Shown: positions 23,126 through 30,452 of the stretch, piece by piece
How positions within the stretch are numbered: the stretch's first letter is position 1
Layout of the letters: every line of letters starts with the position of its first letter
NCBI GenBank assembly: GCA_017455845.1
Contig: JAFSYY010000020.1
Span: 1-32,236, forward strand
Length of the DNA: 32,236 nucleotides
Direction of reading: 5' to 3'
Source of the DNA: Prevotella sp.
GTDB taxonomy: Bacteria; Bacteroidota; Bacteroidia; Bacteroidales; Bacteroidaceae
The notes under the pieces: model-generated
Told to the model about the DNA's origin: nothing
Databases searched by the model: none
The model's input: only the letters and a program-made list of their open reading frames with translations
Translations under genes and position numbers: made by a program

Positions 23126-24541
23126 ATGAACCAAGAAGCAAAAGGTTTTTACAAACTATCATGGGTGCAGCGCATCGGTTTCGGTGCTGGCGACCTGGCG
23201 CAGAACCTGATCTATCAGACCATCTGCATGTATCTGCTGTTCTTCTACACCGACGTCTATGTGCTCGGTGGCGACGCAGCCAAATCGGCAGGACTGGCAG
23301 GAACGATGTTCCTCATCGTCCGCCTCGTTGACGTGGTGTGGGATCCCCTCGTAGGCACGTTTGTAGACAAGCACAATCCTGCGTGGGGCAAATATCGCTC
23401 CTACCTGGTCATGGGAGGCATACCCCTCACCGTCCTGGCCATCCTCTGTTTCTGGGACGGCTTTGCACCCAGCATCATCTATGCCTATATCACCTACGTG
23501 GGCATGTCGATGCTTTATACCTTAATAAATGTGCCATACGGCGCACTGAACTCTTCGCTGACACGCGACACCAACGAGATTACCATCCTCACCTCCGTCC
23601 GTATGTTCATGGCCAATGTGGGCGGCCTCTGCGTGTCGGCTGGCGTGCCCATCATCGTGGCCTTGTTTGCACAGTCCGACTCGCTGCCTATCGAGATGGC
23701 ACTGTTCATGGGCCTGGGCTCGCTGCCGTCGTTTATCTTCATGCCCCTCGTGCCGGTCATCAAGCGCAAGGTGGGCAAGAAAAACATGTTCTATATCTTC
23801 CTCTCCGTTGCCATCCTCGGCATGGCCATGCTCTACATCATCAGCCGCATGGGTACGGTGAAGGAGAACATCATCCTCGTCTATATCGCACAGTTTATCA
23901 AGTCCACGGGCGTTATCGTGGCTACCGGATATATGTGGGCACTCATTCCCGAGGTTATCTCATACGGTGAGTTTACCACCGGCCGCCGCATCTCGGGCAT
24001 CGTCAACGCCCTCACAGGCATCTTCTTCAAGGCCGGCATGGCCCTGGGCGGCGTGGTGCCCGGCTTCGTACTGTGGCTGGTCAACTACAAGCCTGTCTCT
24101 GAGGCCAGCAACCTGCCGAAAGACTCGCACGCCTGGTTCCTCACCATGCTCATCTTCTCGCTCGTGGGCCTCGCACTGCTGCTTTTCTGCTTCTCGCAGA
24201 CCAAGGAGCGTGTGGTGATGGACGAGAAGGAGACGAAGAACGTGAAAGTCTCCGACCTCTGGACAGAGTTCATGCGCAACCGCCCCTTGCGCGTCATCGC
24301 CCTCTTCTTCATCACTGCCTTTGCCATGATGTCGGTAGGCAATGCTGCCGGGGCCTACTTCATGAACGATATGGAGGTGCTCGACCCGCAGGTGCAGGAA
24401 GGCATCCGCTGGCTGGTTTGTGTCATCCCCGCCATCCTGCTGCTCGTGGCTATGTATATCATCTCGAAGTATGAACTCAGCGACGAACTGGTTGACAAGA
24501 TCAACAAGGAGATAGAGAAGCGCCAGAACACCGCAAAATAA
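23126..24541 (+). CDS. GPH-family glycoside:cation symporter (MFS)
   Basis: The 471-residue protein has about twelve membrane helices and the glycoside-pentoside-hexuronide signatures: RIGFGAGDLAQNLIYQ at the N-terminus, LVDVVWDPLVGTFVDKHN with GKYRSYLV after helix 2, and PYGALNSSLTRDTNE. GPH transporters import sugars or oligosaccharides with Na+ or H+. The next gene encodes a GH43 enzyme, and such pairs in Prevotella take up and cleave xylo- or arabino-oligosaccharides, so a pentoside substrate is the best guess. Confidence 0.9.
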   Translation: MNQEAKGFYKLSWVQRIGFGAGDLAQNLIYQTICMYLLFFYTDVYVLGGDAAKSAGLAGTMFLIVRLVDVVWDPLVGTFVDKHNPAWGKYRSYLVMGGIPLTVLAILCFWDGFAPSIIYAYITYVGMSMLYTLINVPYGALNSSLTRDTNEITILTSVRMFMANVGGLCVSAGVPIIVALFAQSDSLPIEMALFMGLGSLPSFIFMPLVPVIKRKVGKKNMFYIFLSVAILGMAMLYIISRMGTVKENIILVYIAQFIKSTGVIVATGYMWALIPEVISYGEFTTGRRISGIVNALTGIFFKAGMALGGVVPGFVLWLVNYKPVSEASNLPKDSHAWFLTMLIFSLVGLALLLFCFSQTKERVVMDEKETKNVKVSDLWTEFMRNRPLRVIALFFITAFAMMSVGNAAGAYFMNDMEVLDPQVQEGIRWLVCVIPAILLLVAMYIISKYELSDELVDKINKEIEKRQNTAK

Positions 24542-24557
24542 TTATTATTTAATTAAT

Positions 24558-24592
24558 CTTCAATTTTCAATCTTCAATTTTAAATTTTCAAT
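24558..24592 (+). repeat. Heptamer array (CTTCAAT/TTTCAAT)5
   Basis: The units CTTCAAT, TTTCAAT, CTTCAAT, TTTAAAT and TTTCAAT fill the spacer between the symporter stop and the GH43 start. Confidence 0.85.
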
Positions 24593-24598
24593 CTTAGT

Positions 24599-25630
24599 AT
24601 GAAACCAAGATACCTGTTCCCCAGCGACTATATGGCCGACCCTGCGGCCCATGTGTTTAACGGCAAGTTGTACATCTACCCTTCTCACGACCGTGAGTGC
24701 GACAACGTGTTCGACGATGACGGCGGCCACTTCCAGATGCGCGACTACCACGTGCTCTCGTTCGATGACATTGAGAACGGCCCTGTGACCGACCACGGCG
24801 TCATCCTCGACCAGGACCAGGTGGCCTGGGTGGAGAAGCAGATGTGGGACAGCGACGTGGTGGAGAAAAACGGCAAGTACTATCTTGTCTTCTCGGCCAA
24901 GGACTATAACGGCGAGTTCCATCTCGGCGTGGCCGTTGCCGACAAGCCCGAGGGCCCGTTCATCCCTCAGGAACACCCCATCCGCGGTGCCTATAGCATC
25001 GACCCCTGTGTGTTCAAGGATGACGACGGCACCGTCTACTGTTACTACGGCGGACTGTGGGGTGGACAGTTGCAGTGGCATGTGCCCCTAAGCGTCAGGC
25101 CTGTACAGCAGCCCGACACCGAGGCAGCACCGGCCGGACACGTGGACATTGGCCATGCCTCTGACAAGAAGACCGAACTATGGGCACCTGCCGACGCTCC
25201 TGCCTTGAGCAGTTACGTGGCTCGTATGACAGACGATGTGCTGCAGTTCACCGAGGCTCCGCGCTCCGTCGTCATCCTCGACAAGGACGGTCAGCCCCTG
25301 AAGGCCAGCGACCCGCACCGCTTCTTCGAGGCTTCGTGGATGCATAAGTATAAGGGAAAGTATTATTTCTCCTATTCTACCGGCGACAGTCACTTCCTCT
25401 GCTATGCCACTGGCGACAACCCCTACGGCCCCTTCACCTATCAGGGCATCATCCTCGACCCCGTGGTAGGATGGACCACCCACCACTGCATCGTAGAGTT
25501 CAAGGGCCAGTGGTATCTGCTCTACCACGACTGCGTGCCCTCCAACGACATCACCCATCTGCGTTCGCTGAAGGTACAGCGCCTGTTCTATAATGAAGAC
25601 GGCACCATCCAGAAGGTTGTCAATGAATAA
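24599..25630 (+). CDS. Glycoside hydrolase family 43 enzyme (xylosidase/arabinofuranosidase type)
   Basis: The 343-residue protein is one five-bladed propeller domain without a signal peptide, so it is probably cytoplasmic. Catalytic residues fit GH43: base Asp14 in YMADPAAHVFNGKLYIYPSHD, the pKa-tuning Asp135 in AYSIDPCVF, and acid Glu244 in HRFFEASWMHKYKGKYYFSY. Cytoplasmic location beside an importer suggests it trims imported short xylo- or arabino-oligosaccharides. Its subfamily was not determined. The gene converges on the PurF-like gene with 19 bp between stops. Confidence 0.92.
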   Translation: MKPRYLFPSDYMADPAAHVFNGKLYIYPSHDRECDNVFDDDGGHFQMRDYHVLSFDDIENGPVTDHGVILDQDQVAWVEKQMWDSDVVEKNGKYYLVFSAKDYNGEFHLGVAVADKPEGPFIPQEHPIRGAYSIDPCVFKDDDGTVYCYYGGLWGGQLQWHVPLSVRPVQQPDTEAAPAGHVDIGHASDKKTELWAPADAPALSSYVARMTDDVLQFTEAPRSVVILDKDGQPLKASDPHRFFEASWMHKYKGKYYFSYSTGDSHFLCYATGDNPYGPFTYQGIILDPVVGWTTHHCIVEFKGQWYLLYHDCVPSNDITHLRSLKVQRLFYNEDGTIQKVVNE

Positions 25631-25649
25631 CTGAACTGCTGGTTGCTCA

Positions 25650-27122
25650 TTACCCAAAGTACTCTCCGTCGCCCTGCTGGTCGTTGCTGCTGCCGTCGAA
25701 GCAGTGTGTGCAGACGTGGGTCTTGGGAAGGCCTATCGATTCGATGAGGTCTTCCAGACGGGCGAACTTCAGCGAGGTGAGACCCAGACGGCGGGCTATC
25801 TCGTCAACCATGCGCTTGTATTCGGGCGTGTCGCTCTGTGAGTATTTGTCGAGGTTGGTCTTGTCGTCGCCCTCAAAGTCGCGGATGATGCGGCGGGTGA
25901 TGAGTTCCAGGTCGCTCTGGCTGTTGGTGAAGCCGATGAACGGACAGCCATAGACCAGCGGGGGACAGGAGATGCGCACATGCACCTCCTTGGCACCGTT
26001 CTGCACAAACTCGCGCACATTGTCGCGCAACTGCGTGCCACGCACGATGGAGTCGTCGCAGAACACCACGCGCTGATCTTTCAGCAGGGCGGCGTTGGGT
26101 ATCAGTTTCATCTTTGCCACCAGGTCGCGGCGTATCTGACTGCCGGGTGTGAACGAGCGGGGCCAGGTGGGTGTATATTTCAATACGGCCCGCTTATAGG
26201 GAATGCCTGAGCCTTCGGAATAGCCCAGAGCCATGCCGACACCCGAGTCGGGGATGCCGCATACGAGGTCGGCCTCCACGTCGTCTTTCTCGCCGAGCAT
26301 GCGGCCGTTCTTCTCGCGTACATATTCTGTATTGATACCCTCGTAGCATGAGGCGGGGAAGCCGTAATAGACCCACAGGAACGAGCATATCTGACAGCGT
26401 TTGAAGGCGGGCTGCAGAACCTCGAGGCCTTCGGCATGCAGTTTTACTATCTCGCCCGGGCCAAGGTCGCGCACGGGTTTGTAGTCCAGGTTGGGGAAAC
26501 TGGTGGTCTCGCTGCTCACGGCGTAGGCTTTCACACAGTCGTCGGTACCTATGGGCGACAGTTGGTGCACCTCTTTGCGCCCGATGACGATGGGTGTGCG
26601 ACCCAGGTAGTCGCGTGCGGCAATGATGCCGTCCTCAGTGAGGATGAGCATGGAGCACGAGCCCTTGATCTTCCGGTACACCAGGTTGATGCCCTCAACG
26701 AACGTGCTGCCCATGTTGATGAGCAGTGCCACGAGTTCGGTCTGGTTCAGGTTGTTGGCGCTCTGCTCGCTCAGGTGCATGCGCTGTGCCAGCAGTTCGT
26801 CGGCAATAGCCCGCAGGTTGTTGATCTTCGCCACGGTGACCACGGCATAGCGGCCCAGGTGTGAGTTGATGATGATAGGCTGCGGGTCGGTGTCGCTGAT
26901 GACGCCCAGGCCCTGAGAGCCTGCAAACTCATGCAGTTCGTCTTCGAACTTTGAGCGGAAATAGTCGCGCTCCAGCGAGTGGATGCTCCGTGAAAAGCCT
27001 TTCTCCTTGTCGAAGGTTACGAGTCCTGCTCGTTTGGTGCCGAGATGTGAGTTGTAGTCTGTGCCGTAAAACAAGTCGTTTACGCAGTCACGTGTGGATA
27101 TGGTTCCGAAAAATCCGCCCAT
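25650..27122 (-). CDS. PurF-like phosphoribosyltransferase lacking the glutaminase cysteine
   Basis: The 490-residue protein is colinear with amidophosphoribosyltransferase, which makes phosphoribosylamine from PRPP and glutamine. The phosphoribosyltransferase domain is intact, with the PRPP loop VVFCDDSIVRGTQ (residues 352-364). Cys246, Cys393 and the pair Cys471/Cys474 occur where Bacillus-type PurF has its [4Fe-4S] ligands. But the N-terminal nucleophile is missing: the protein starts MGGFFGT instead of the expected M-CG-FG, and the usual R-Y glutaminase motif is replaced by ISDTDPQP. It may use free ammonia, depend on a partner, or have a different or regulatory role. Calling it purF would be unsafe. 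Confidence 0.85.
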   Translation of the reverse strand: MGGFFGTISTRDCVNDLFYGTDYNSHLGTKRAGLVTFDKEKGFSRSIHSLERDYFRSKFEDELHEFAGSQGLGVISDTDPQPIIINSHLGRYAVVTVAKINNLRAIADELLAQRMHLSEQSANNLNQTELVALLINMGSTFVEGINLVYRKIKGSCSMLILTEDGIIAARDYLGRTPIVIGRKEVHQLSPIGTDDCVKAYAVSSETTSFPNLDYKPVRDLGPGEIVKLHAEGLEVLQPAFKRCQICSFLWVYYGFPASCYEGINTEYVREKNGRMLGEKDDVEADLVCGIPDSGVGMALGYSEGSGIPYKRAVLKYTPTWPRSFTPGSQIRRDLVAKMKLIPNAALLKDQRVVFCDDSIVRGTQLRDNVREFVQNGAKEVHVRISCPPLVYGCPFIGFTNSQSDLELITRRIIRDFEGDDKTNLDKYSQSDTPEYKRMVDEIARRLGLTSLKFARLEDLIESIGLPKTHVCTHCFDGSSNDQQGDGEYFG

Positions 27123-27151
27123 TGTTATTGTTGTTTGTTGGTTTGCGGGTG

Positions 27152-27159
27152 CAAAGGTA
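27152..27159 (-). promoter_or_regulatory. -7 box for the PurF-like gene
   Basis: Minus-strand TACCTTTG followed by CACC, about 30 bp upstream of the ATG. The AGTGAAG array at 27169-27196 begins 9 bp behind it and occupies the place of the -33 region. Confidence 0.65.
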
Positions 27160-27168
27160 CATATTTTT

Positions 27169-27209
27169 AGTGAAAAGTGAAGAGTGAAGAGTGAAAAATT
27201 TGCTTCCGC
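27169..27209 (+). repeat. AGTGAAG composite element, short form
   Basis: Four units (AGTGAAA, AGTGAAG, AGTGAAG, AGTGAAA) are followed by the short tail AATTTGCTTCCGC. It faces the long-form element at 27241-27321 in inverted orientation, with 31 bp between them, so the pair can form one large hairpin. Confidence 0.85.
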
Positions 27210-27240
27210 TACAGATTTTTTTTGATTAAGATGCTCTTTG

Positions 27241-27321
27241 CGGTAGCCGCTCGGCTTTGCCGCTTTTACAAAGCGTAGCGACTAAAAGAAATTCTTCACT
27301 CTTCATTCTTCACTCTTCACT
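27241..27321 (-). repeat. AGTGAAG composite element, long form, at the ABC exporter 3' end
   Basis: On the minus strand four units (27321-27294; three AGTGAAG, one AATGAAG) contain the exporter's last codons (KSEE-stop) and are followed by the full hairpin tail (27293-27241). Confidence 0.87.
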
Positions 27322-29155
27322 TTTATGTCAAGCACCTGGTTGCAATAGTCCACCACGGCAGTGCGGTGGGTGACGAAGATGATGGTGCGGCGATGGTCGC
27401 TGAGAATATTTTCCAGCACCTTGCGCTCGGTGTCGGCATCGAGGGCACTGGTAGCCTCGTCGAGCAGGAGGATGCTGCCCGGACGGAGCAAGGCACGGGC
27501 GATGGCGATGCGCTGCGCCTGCCCCTCGCTGAGACCGCCGCCCTGCTCGGAGAAACGGGTGTTGAGGCCGTCGGGCAACTCTGCGACAAAATCGGCACAG
27601 GCCAGGCTGAGTGCCTCGTGCATCTGCGCATCGGTGGCAGCGGGGTTGCCCAGCAAGAGGTTCTCGCGCAGGGTGCCGCTGAGCAGGGTGTTGCCCTGCG
27701 GCACGTAGACGAAGTTGCAGCGATGGAGGGGGGTGAGTTCATAGTTCATAGTGCATAGTTCATAGTTCATAGTGCATAGTGCATGGTTCATAGTTGGCTG
27801 TGCGCTCGACTTTGCCGCTTCGCTTGTCGAGGAACTATAAATGGTAACCTTTCCTTCCTGCGGCTTCACCAGTGCCAGCAGCAGGCGGATGAGGGTGGTC
27901 TTGCCCGCTCCCGTCTCGCCCATGATGGCGGTACATGAGCCCGGTTTGAAATCAAAAGAAAAATGATTCAGTATCGCAGCAGGACTATCCTCGCACCTCG
28001 CACCTCGCACCTCGTGCCTCGCACCTCCATACCAGAAGGTGACATCGTCGAAGCGGATGCCACAGGGGGCGGGCAGAGGCTGCGGGTCGCCCTGCAGTTC
28101 CTCGGGTATCTCTTCCAGTTCCATGAGTCGCTCGGTGGCCGTAAACACGCTGACGAAGGTAGGCACCAGGCGTGCCAGTTCGCGTGCCGGCCCCTGTATC
28201 CTGTTCACCAGTTGCAGGAAGGCAGTCATGCCGCCGAAGGTCAGCGTGCCGGCACTCATCCGCAGGGCACCCCACAGGAAGGCGATGAGGAATCCCAGCG
28301 AGAAACCGAAGTTAAGGAAGAAATTGCTGGCCACGGAGAACATCGTGCGGCGGCGCACCCACTGGCGCAACACCTGCTGCGTGCCGGCCAGGCGGTCGAG
28401 CATCTGACGGTTGGCTTCCATCGTCTTCACCAGCATGCGGTGCTGCATGGTCTCGGTGAGCAGGCTCTGTATGCGGCTGTCAGTGTCGCGCACCTTCCGT
28501 GTGTATTTCCTCATATAAGCCACGTAGATACGGCTCACCAGGATAAAGAGGGGCAGGATGGCCACGGTGATACATGCCAGCCACACGTCCATCTGCAGCA
28601 GATAGACGAAGGCACCGATAAACATGGCCACGGTGCTGAGCGTCGACGGCAGCGTCTCGGTAAGGAAGGTGACCACTGTCCTCACGTCCTGCTCCAGGCG
28701 GTTGATGATGTCGCCGCTGTGCATGGCCTCGCGACCGCGCCACTCCGAGCGTAGCAGGCGTGCCAGGATGCGCTGCTGCATGACGTTCTGCGCCTTCACG
28801 CCGAGGATGTTCTTGATCCACACTCGCGAGATGCCCACTGCAAACTCGCCCAGGATGAGCAGAGCCATGACGGCGACAGCCCAGAAAAGTGAAGAGTGAA
28901 GAGTTGAGAGTGAAGAGTGAAGAGTGAAGAATTTGCTTCCGCAGAAGTACTTGCGGCAAACCCTTTGGCGGCAATGTCGATGGCCCGTTGCATAGCCCAT
29001 ACCGAGGCCAGGCTGAGCGCCACGCCCAAGAGCCCTATGGTCGCATTGAGTATGGCCTGCAGGCGGTTGCCCTTCAGTGCCTTCCACAACCAGCGGAAAA
29101 TCTCTCTCACCGTATAGTGGTTCTCTGGTATCTGAAATATTTTTCTGAGGTTCAC
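27303..29155 (-). CDS. ABC exporter (fused permease-ATPase), frameshifted at a heptamer array
   Basis: The protein would be a type I half-transporter: membrane domain, then ATPase with Walker A GETGAGKTT, Q-loop YVPQGN, signature LSEGQAQR, Walker B ILLLDEATSALD and switch FVTHR. The N-terminus (GTG at 29155; NLRKIFQIPENHYT, helix LLGVALSLASVWAM) is in one frame, while everything from FWAVAVMALLILGEF onward is in another. The shift falls in a (AGTGAAG)6 array at 28888-28929. Seven or four units would join the two parts in frame. Two more heptamer arrays lie in the ATPase domain and keep its frame. It ends VKSEE, taken from a further array. Exported substrate unknown. Confidence 0.82.
27740..27795 (-). 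repeat. Heptamer array (CATAGTT/CATAGTG)8 inside the ABC ATPase domain
   Basis: Eight units, one with a G substitution (CATGGTT), lie between Walker A and the Q-loop and encode a TMNYELC-type peptide repeat. The 56 bp is not a multiple of three, so flanking changes must compensate, because the frame is intact on both sides now. Confidence 0.9.
27989..28030 (-). repeat. Heptamer array (CCTCGCA)6 inside the ABC ATPase domain
   Basis: The units are CCTCGCA (three), CCTCGTG, CCTCGCA and CCTCCAT, 42 bp in all, encoding GARHEVRGARCED just after the first strand of the ATPase domain. This is the same family as the intergenic array at 1046-1087. Confidence 0.9.
28888..28942 (+). repeat. AGTGAAG array with short tail inside the ABC membrane domain
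   Basis: Six units (third is AGTTGAG) at 28888-28929 are followed by the short tail AATTTGCTTCCGC at 28930-28942, antisense to the gene. It sits in the loop between the first and second membrane helices, exactly where the reading frame changes. Confidence 0.92.
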
Positions 29156-29159
29156 AGTG

Positions 29160-29167
29160 CAAAATTA
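29160..29167 (-). promoter_or_regulatory. -7 box for the ABC exporter gene
   Basis: Minus-strand TAATTTTG followed by CAC ends only 4 bp before the GTG start at 29155, implying a leaderless or nearly leaderless message if this promoter is used. Confidence 0.5.
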
Positions 29168-29206
29168 CGAAAATCTTACCTGCCCGCCAAACAATTCCTT
29201 TGCTTT

Positions 29207-29238
29207 TTTGTCATTTACGAGAAAAATGCTTATCTTTG
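29207..29238 (+). promoter_or_regulatory. Strong promoter of the RyR/TIR accessory region
   Basis: TTTG (29207-29210), 20 bp, TATCTTTG (29231-29238), then CAAAC: a full consensus match, about 58 bp before the first ATG of the decayed gene. Confidence 0.82.
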
Positions 29239-29295
29239 CAAACTCAACAAAACATTTTTGCTCTGTTGTTGGGGTGTTATAATTTGAATATTACT

Positions 29296-30130
29296 ATGAA
29301 TAGGAATGTGTTAATTACGCAGACTGCGTGAAATACGCACTGCACCATAAAGGCTTCGATGCCGATGACTTCGAGAATACCACATGCGTGTCTACTATCG
29401 TCGGGTGGCTAATCCCTTGACAATTTTCAAGACCCTCAAAAAGGGGGTATCATTATCCCTGTTGTAGATGCCGGGTTCGTGTGACTTGCAGGCGGCAACG
29501 CGGCTGTCGTGCTCTTAGGCGTTAGCGATGACAGTGTCCAGGTGCGGATATACGACCCTGTGAAAGAATGTGTAGAAGACCGAACCGCACAGGCTTTCCT
29601 GGAGGCATGGGGGTAGGGCTGGTGGCCTGTGTACCACGGCCTTTGTCAACGACGGAACTTATACGCCAAAGTTGTTGGACCTGACATACGTGGAACTGCC
29701 CGACGGACAGGACGAACTGCTGGAGGCCATGGCAGAGAATGCCCACGACATGTGGGCCAGGGAGCGTCAGAGCGAGGGGTGGACTTACGGACCTGAACGC
29801 AACGACCAGTTGCTGGAAACACCTGACATGGTGCCATACGCCCCCGTTGACACGCATGAGATAGAACTGCCGCCTCATCTTGATGACCTTATAGAGACCA
29901 TGGCAAAGAATGTGCATGAGGTGTGGGCGCAGACGCGCCAGCGGCAAGGGTGGGTCTATGGCCAGCAGCGAGACGATGCCCGTAAATGGCATCCATGCTT
30001 AGTGCCATACGAGGAACTGACCGACGACGAGCGCGAATATGACCGAAACACGGCCGTTGAGACCCTGAAACTAATCATGAAGATGGGCTTTACTATCCAA
30101 CCGGCCGCTGAGATCAGTATTAACCATTAA
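29296..30130 (+). pseudogene. Decayed RyR-domain protein with papain/C39-like N-terminal fragment
   Basis: The ATG at 29296 starts MNRNVLI and then the frame is lost. Pieces in successive frames read NYADCVKYALHHKGF with TTCVSTIVGW, NPLTIFKTLKKG, then IIIPVVDAGFV-stop-LAGGNAAVVLLGVSDD and YDPVKECVEDRT with FLEAWG. This order (early Cys, later GGNA, then YDPV) suggests a cysteine-peptidase-like fold; that is an inference. From about 29640 one open frame holds CTTAFVNDGTYTPKLLDL and two RyR domains: the first truncated (MAENAHDMWARERQSEGWTY), the second complete (VHEVWAQTRQRQGWVYG through EYDRNTAVETLKLIMKMG). At least three frameshifts and one TGA make expression of the full protein unlikely; the RyR part alone might still be made. 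Confidence 0.72.
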
Positions 30131-30142
30131 TATTGGAGTAAT

Positions 30143-30452
30143 GTGAATTCATCGCAGAAGTATAAGTATTTTGCCTTTATCAGTTACAGTTCCAAGGACT
30201 TGGAGTGGGGCAAGCGGGTGCAGCGCAAACTGGAGCACTATCGCATGCCCGCTACGCTGTGCAGCGAACATGGGTGGGAACGGACACCCATCAAGCCGGT
30301 GTTCTTTGCTCCGACAGACATCCAGCCAGGAGGCCTGACAGCCGAGATACAGGAGCGGCTGCGCGCCTCGCGGAATCTGATTGTCATCGGCTAGCCCAAC
30401 TCTGCCCAGTCGGAATGGGTGGGCAAGGAGATTGAGTTCTTCCACCAAATAT
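30143..30452 (+). pseudogene. TIR-domain protein fragment with premature stop
   Basis: From a GTG at 30143 (preceded by GGAG) the frame reads YKYFAFISYSSKDLEWGKRV, then EHYRMPATLCSE, PVFFAPTDIQPGGL and SRNLIVIG, a bacterial TIR domain start. TAG at 30392-30394 interrupts it; the same frame continues with PNSAQSEWVGKEIEFFHQ to a TGA at 30452, so one nonsense change is enough to explain the break. After this the frame shifts and the text resumes at YENIYRWQWLNKERAYVQL, implying a deletion as well. Bacterial TIR domains commonly act as NAD+-consuming enzymes in immune systems. It lies 12 bp after the RyR gene. Confidence 0.75.

Noticed and set aside
25650..27122. Naming the gene purF
   Set aside because: The nucleophile cysteine and glutaminase motif are absent, so the glutamine-dependent reaction cannot be assumed.
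29156..29162. Alternative start and N-terminal frame of the ABC exporter through HCEPQKNISDTREPLYG
   Set aside because: This frame gives no membrane helix before the array; the other frame gives the expected NLRKIFQIPENHYT and a hydrophobic helix.
30381..30449. N-terminus of the TPR ORF upstream of YENIYRW
   Set aside because: In this frame the sequence over the TIR fragment is not protein-like; the TIR frame carries the conserved text there.
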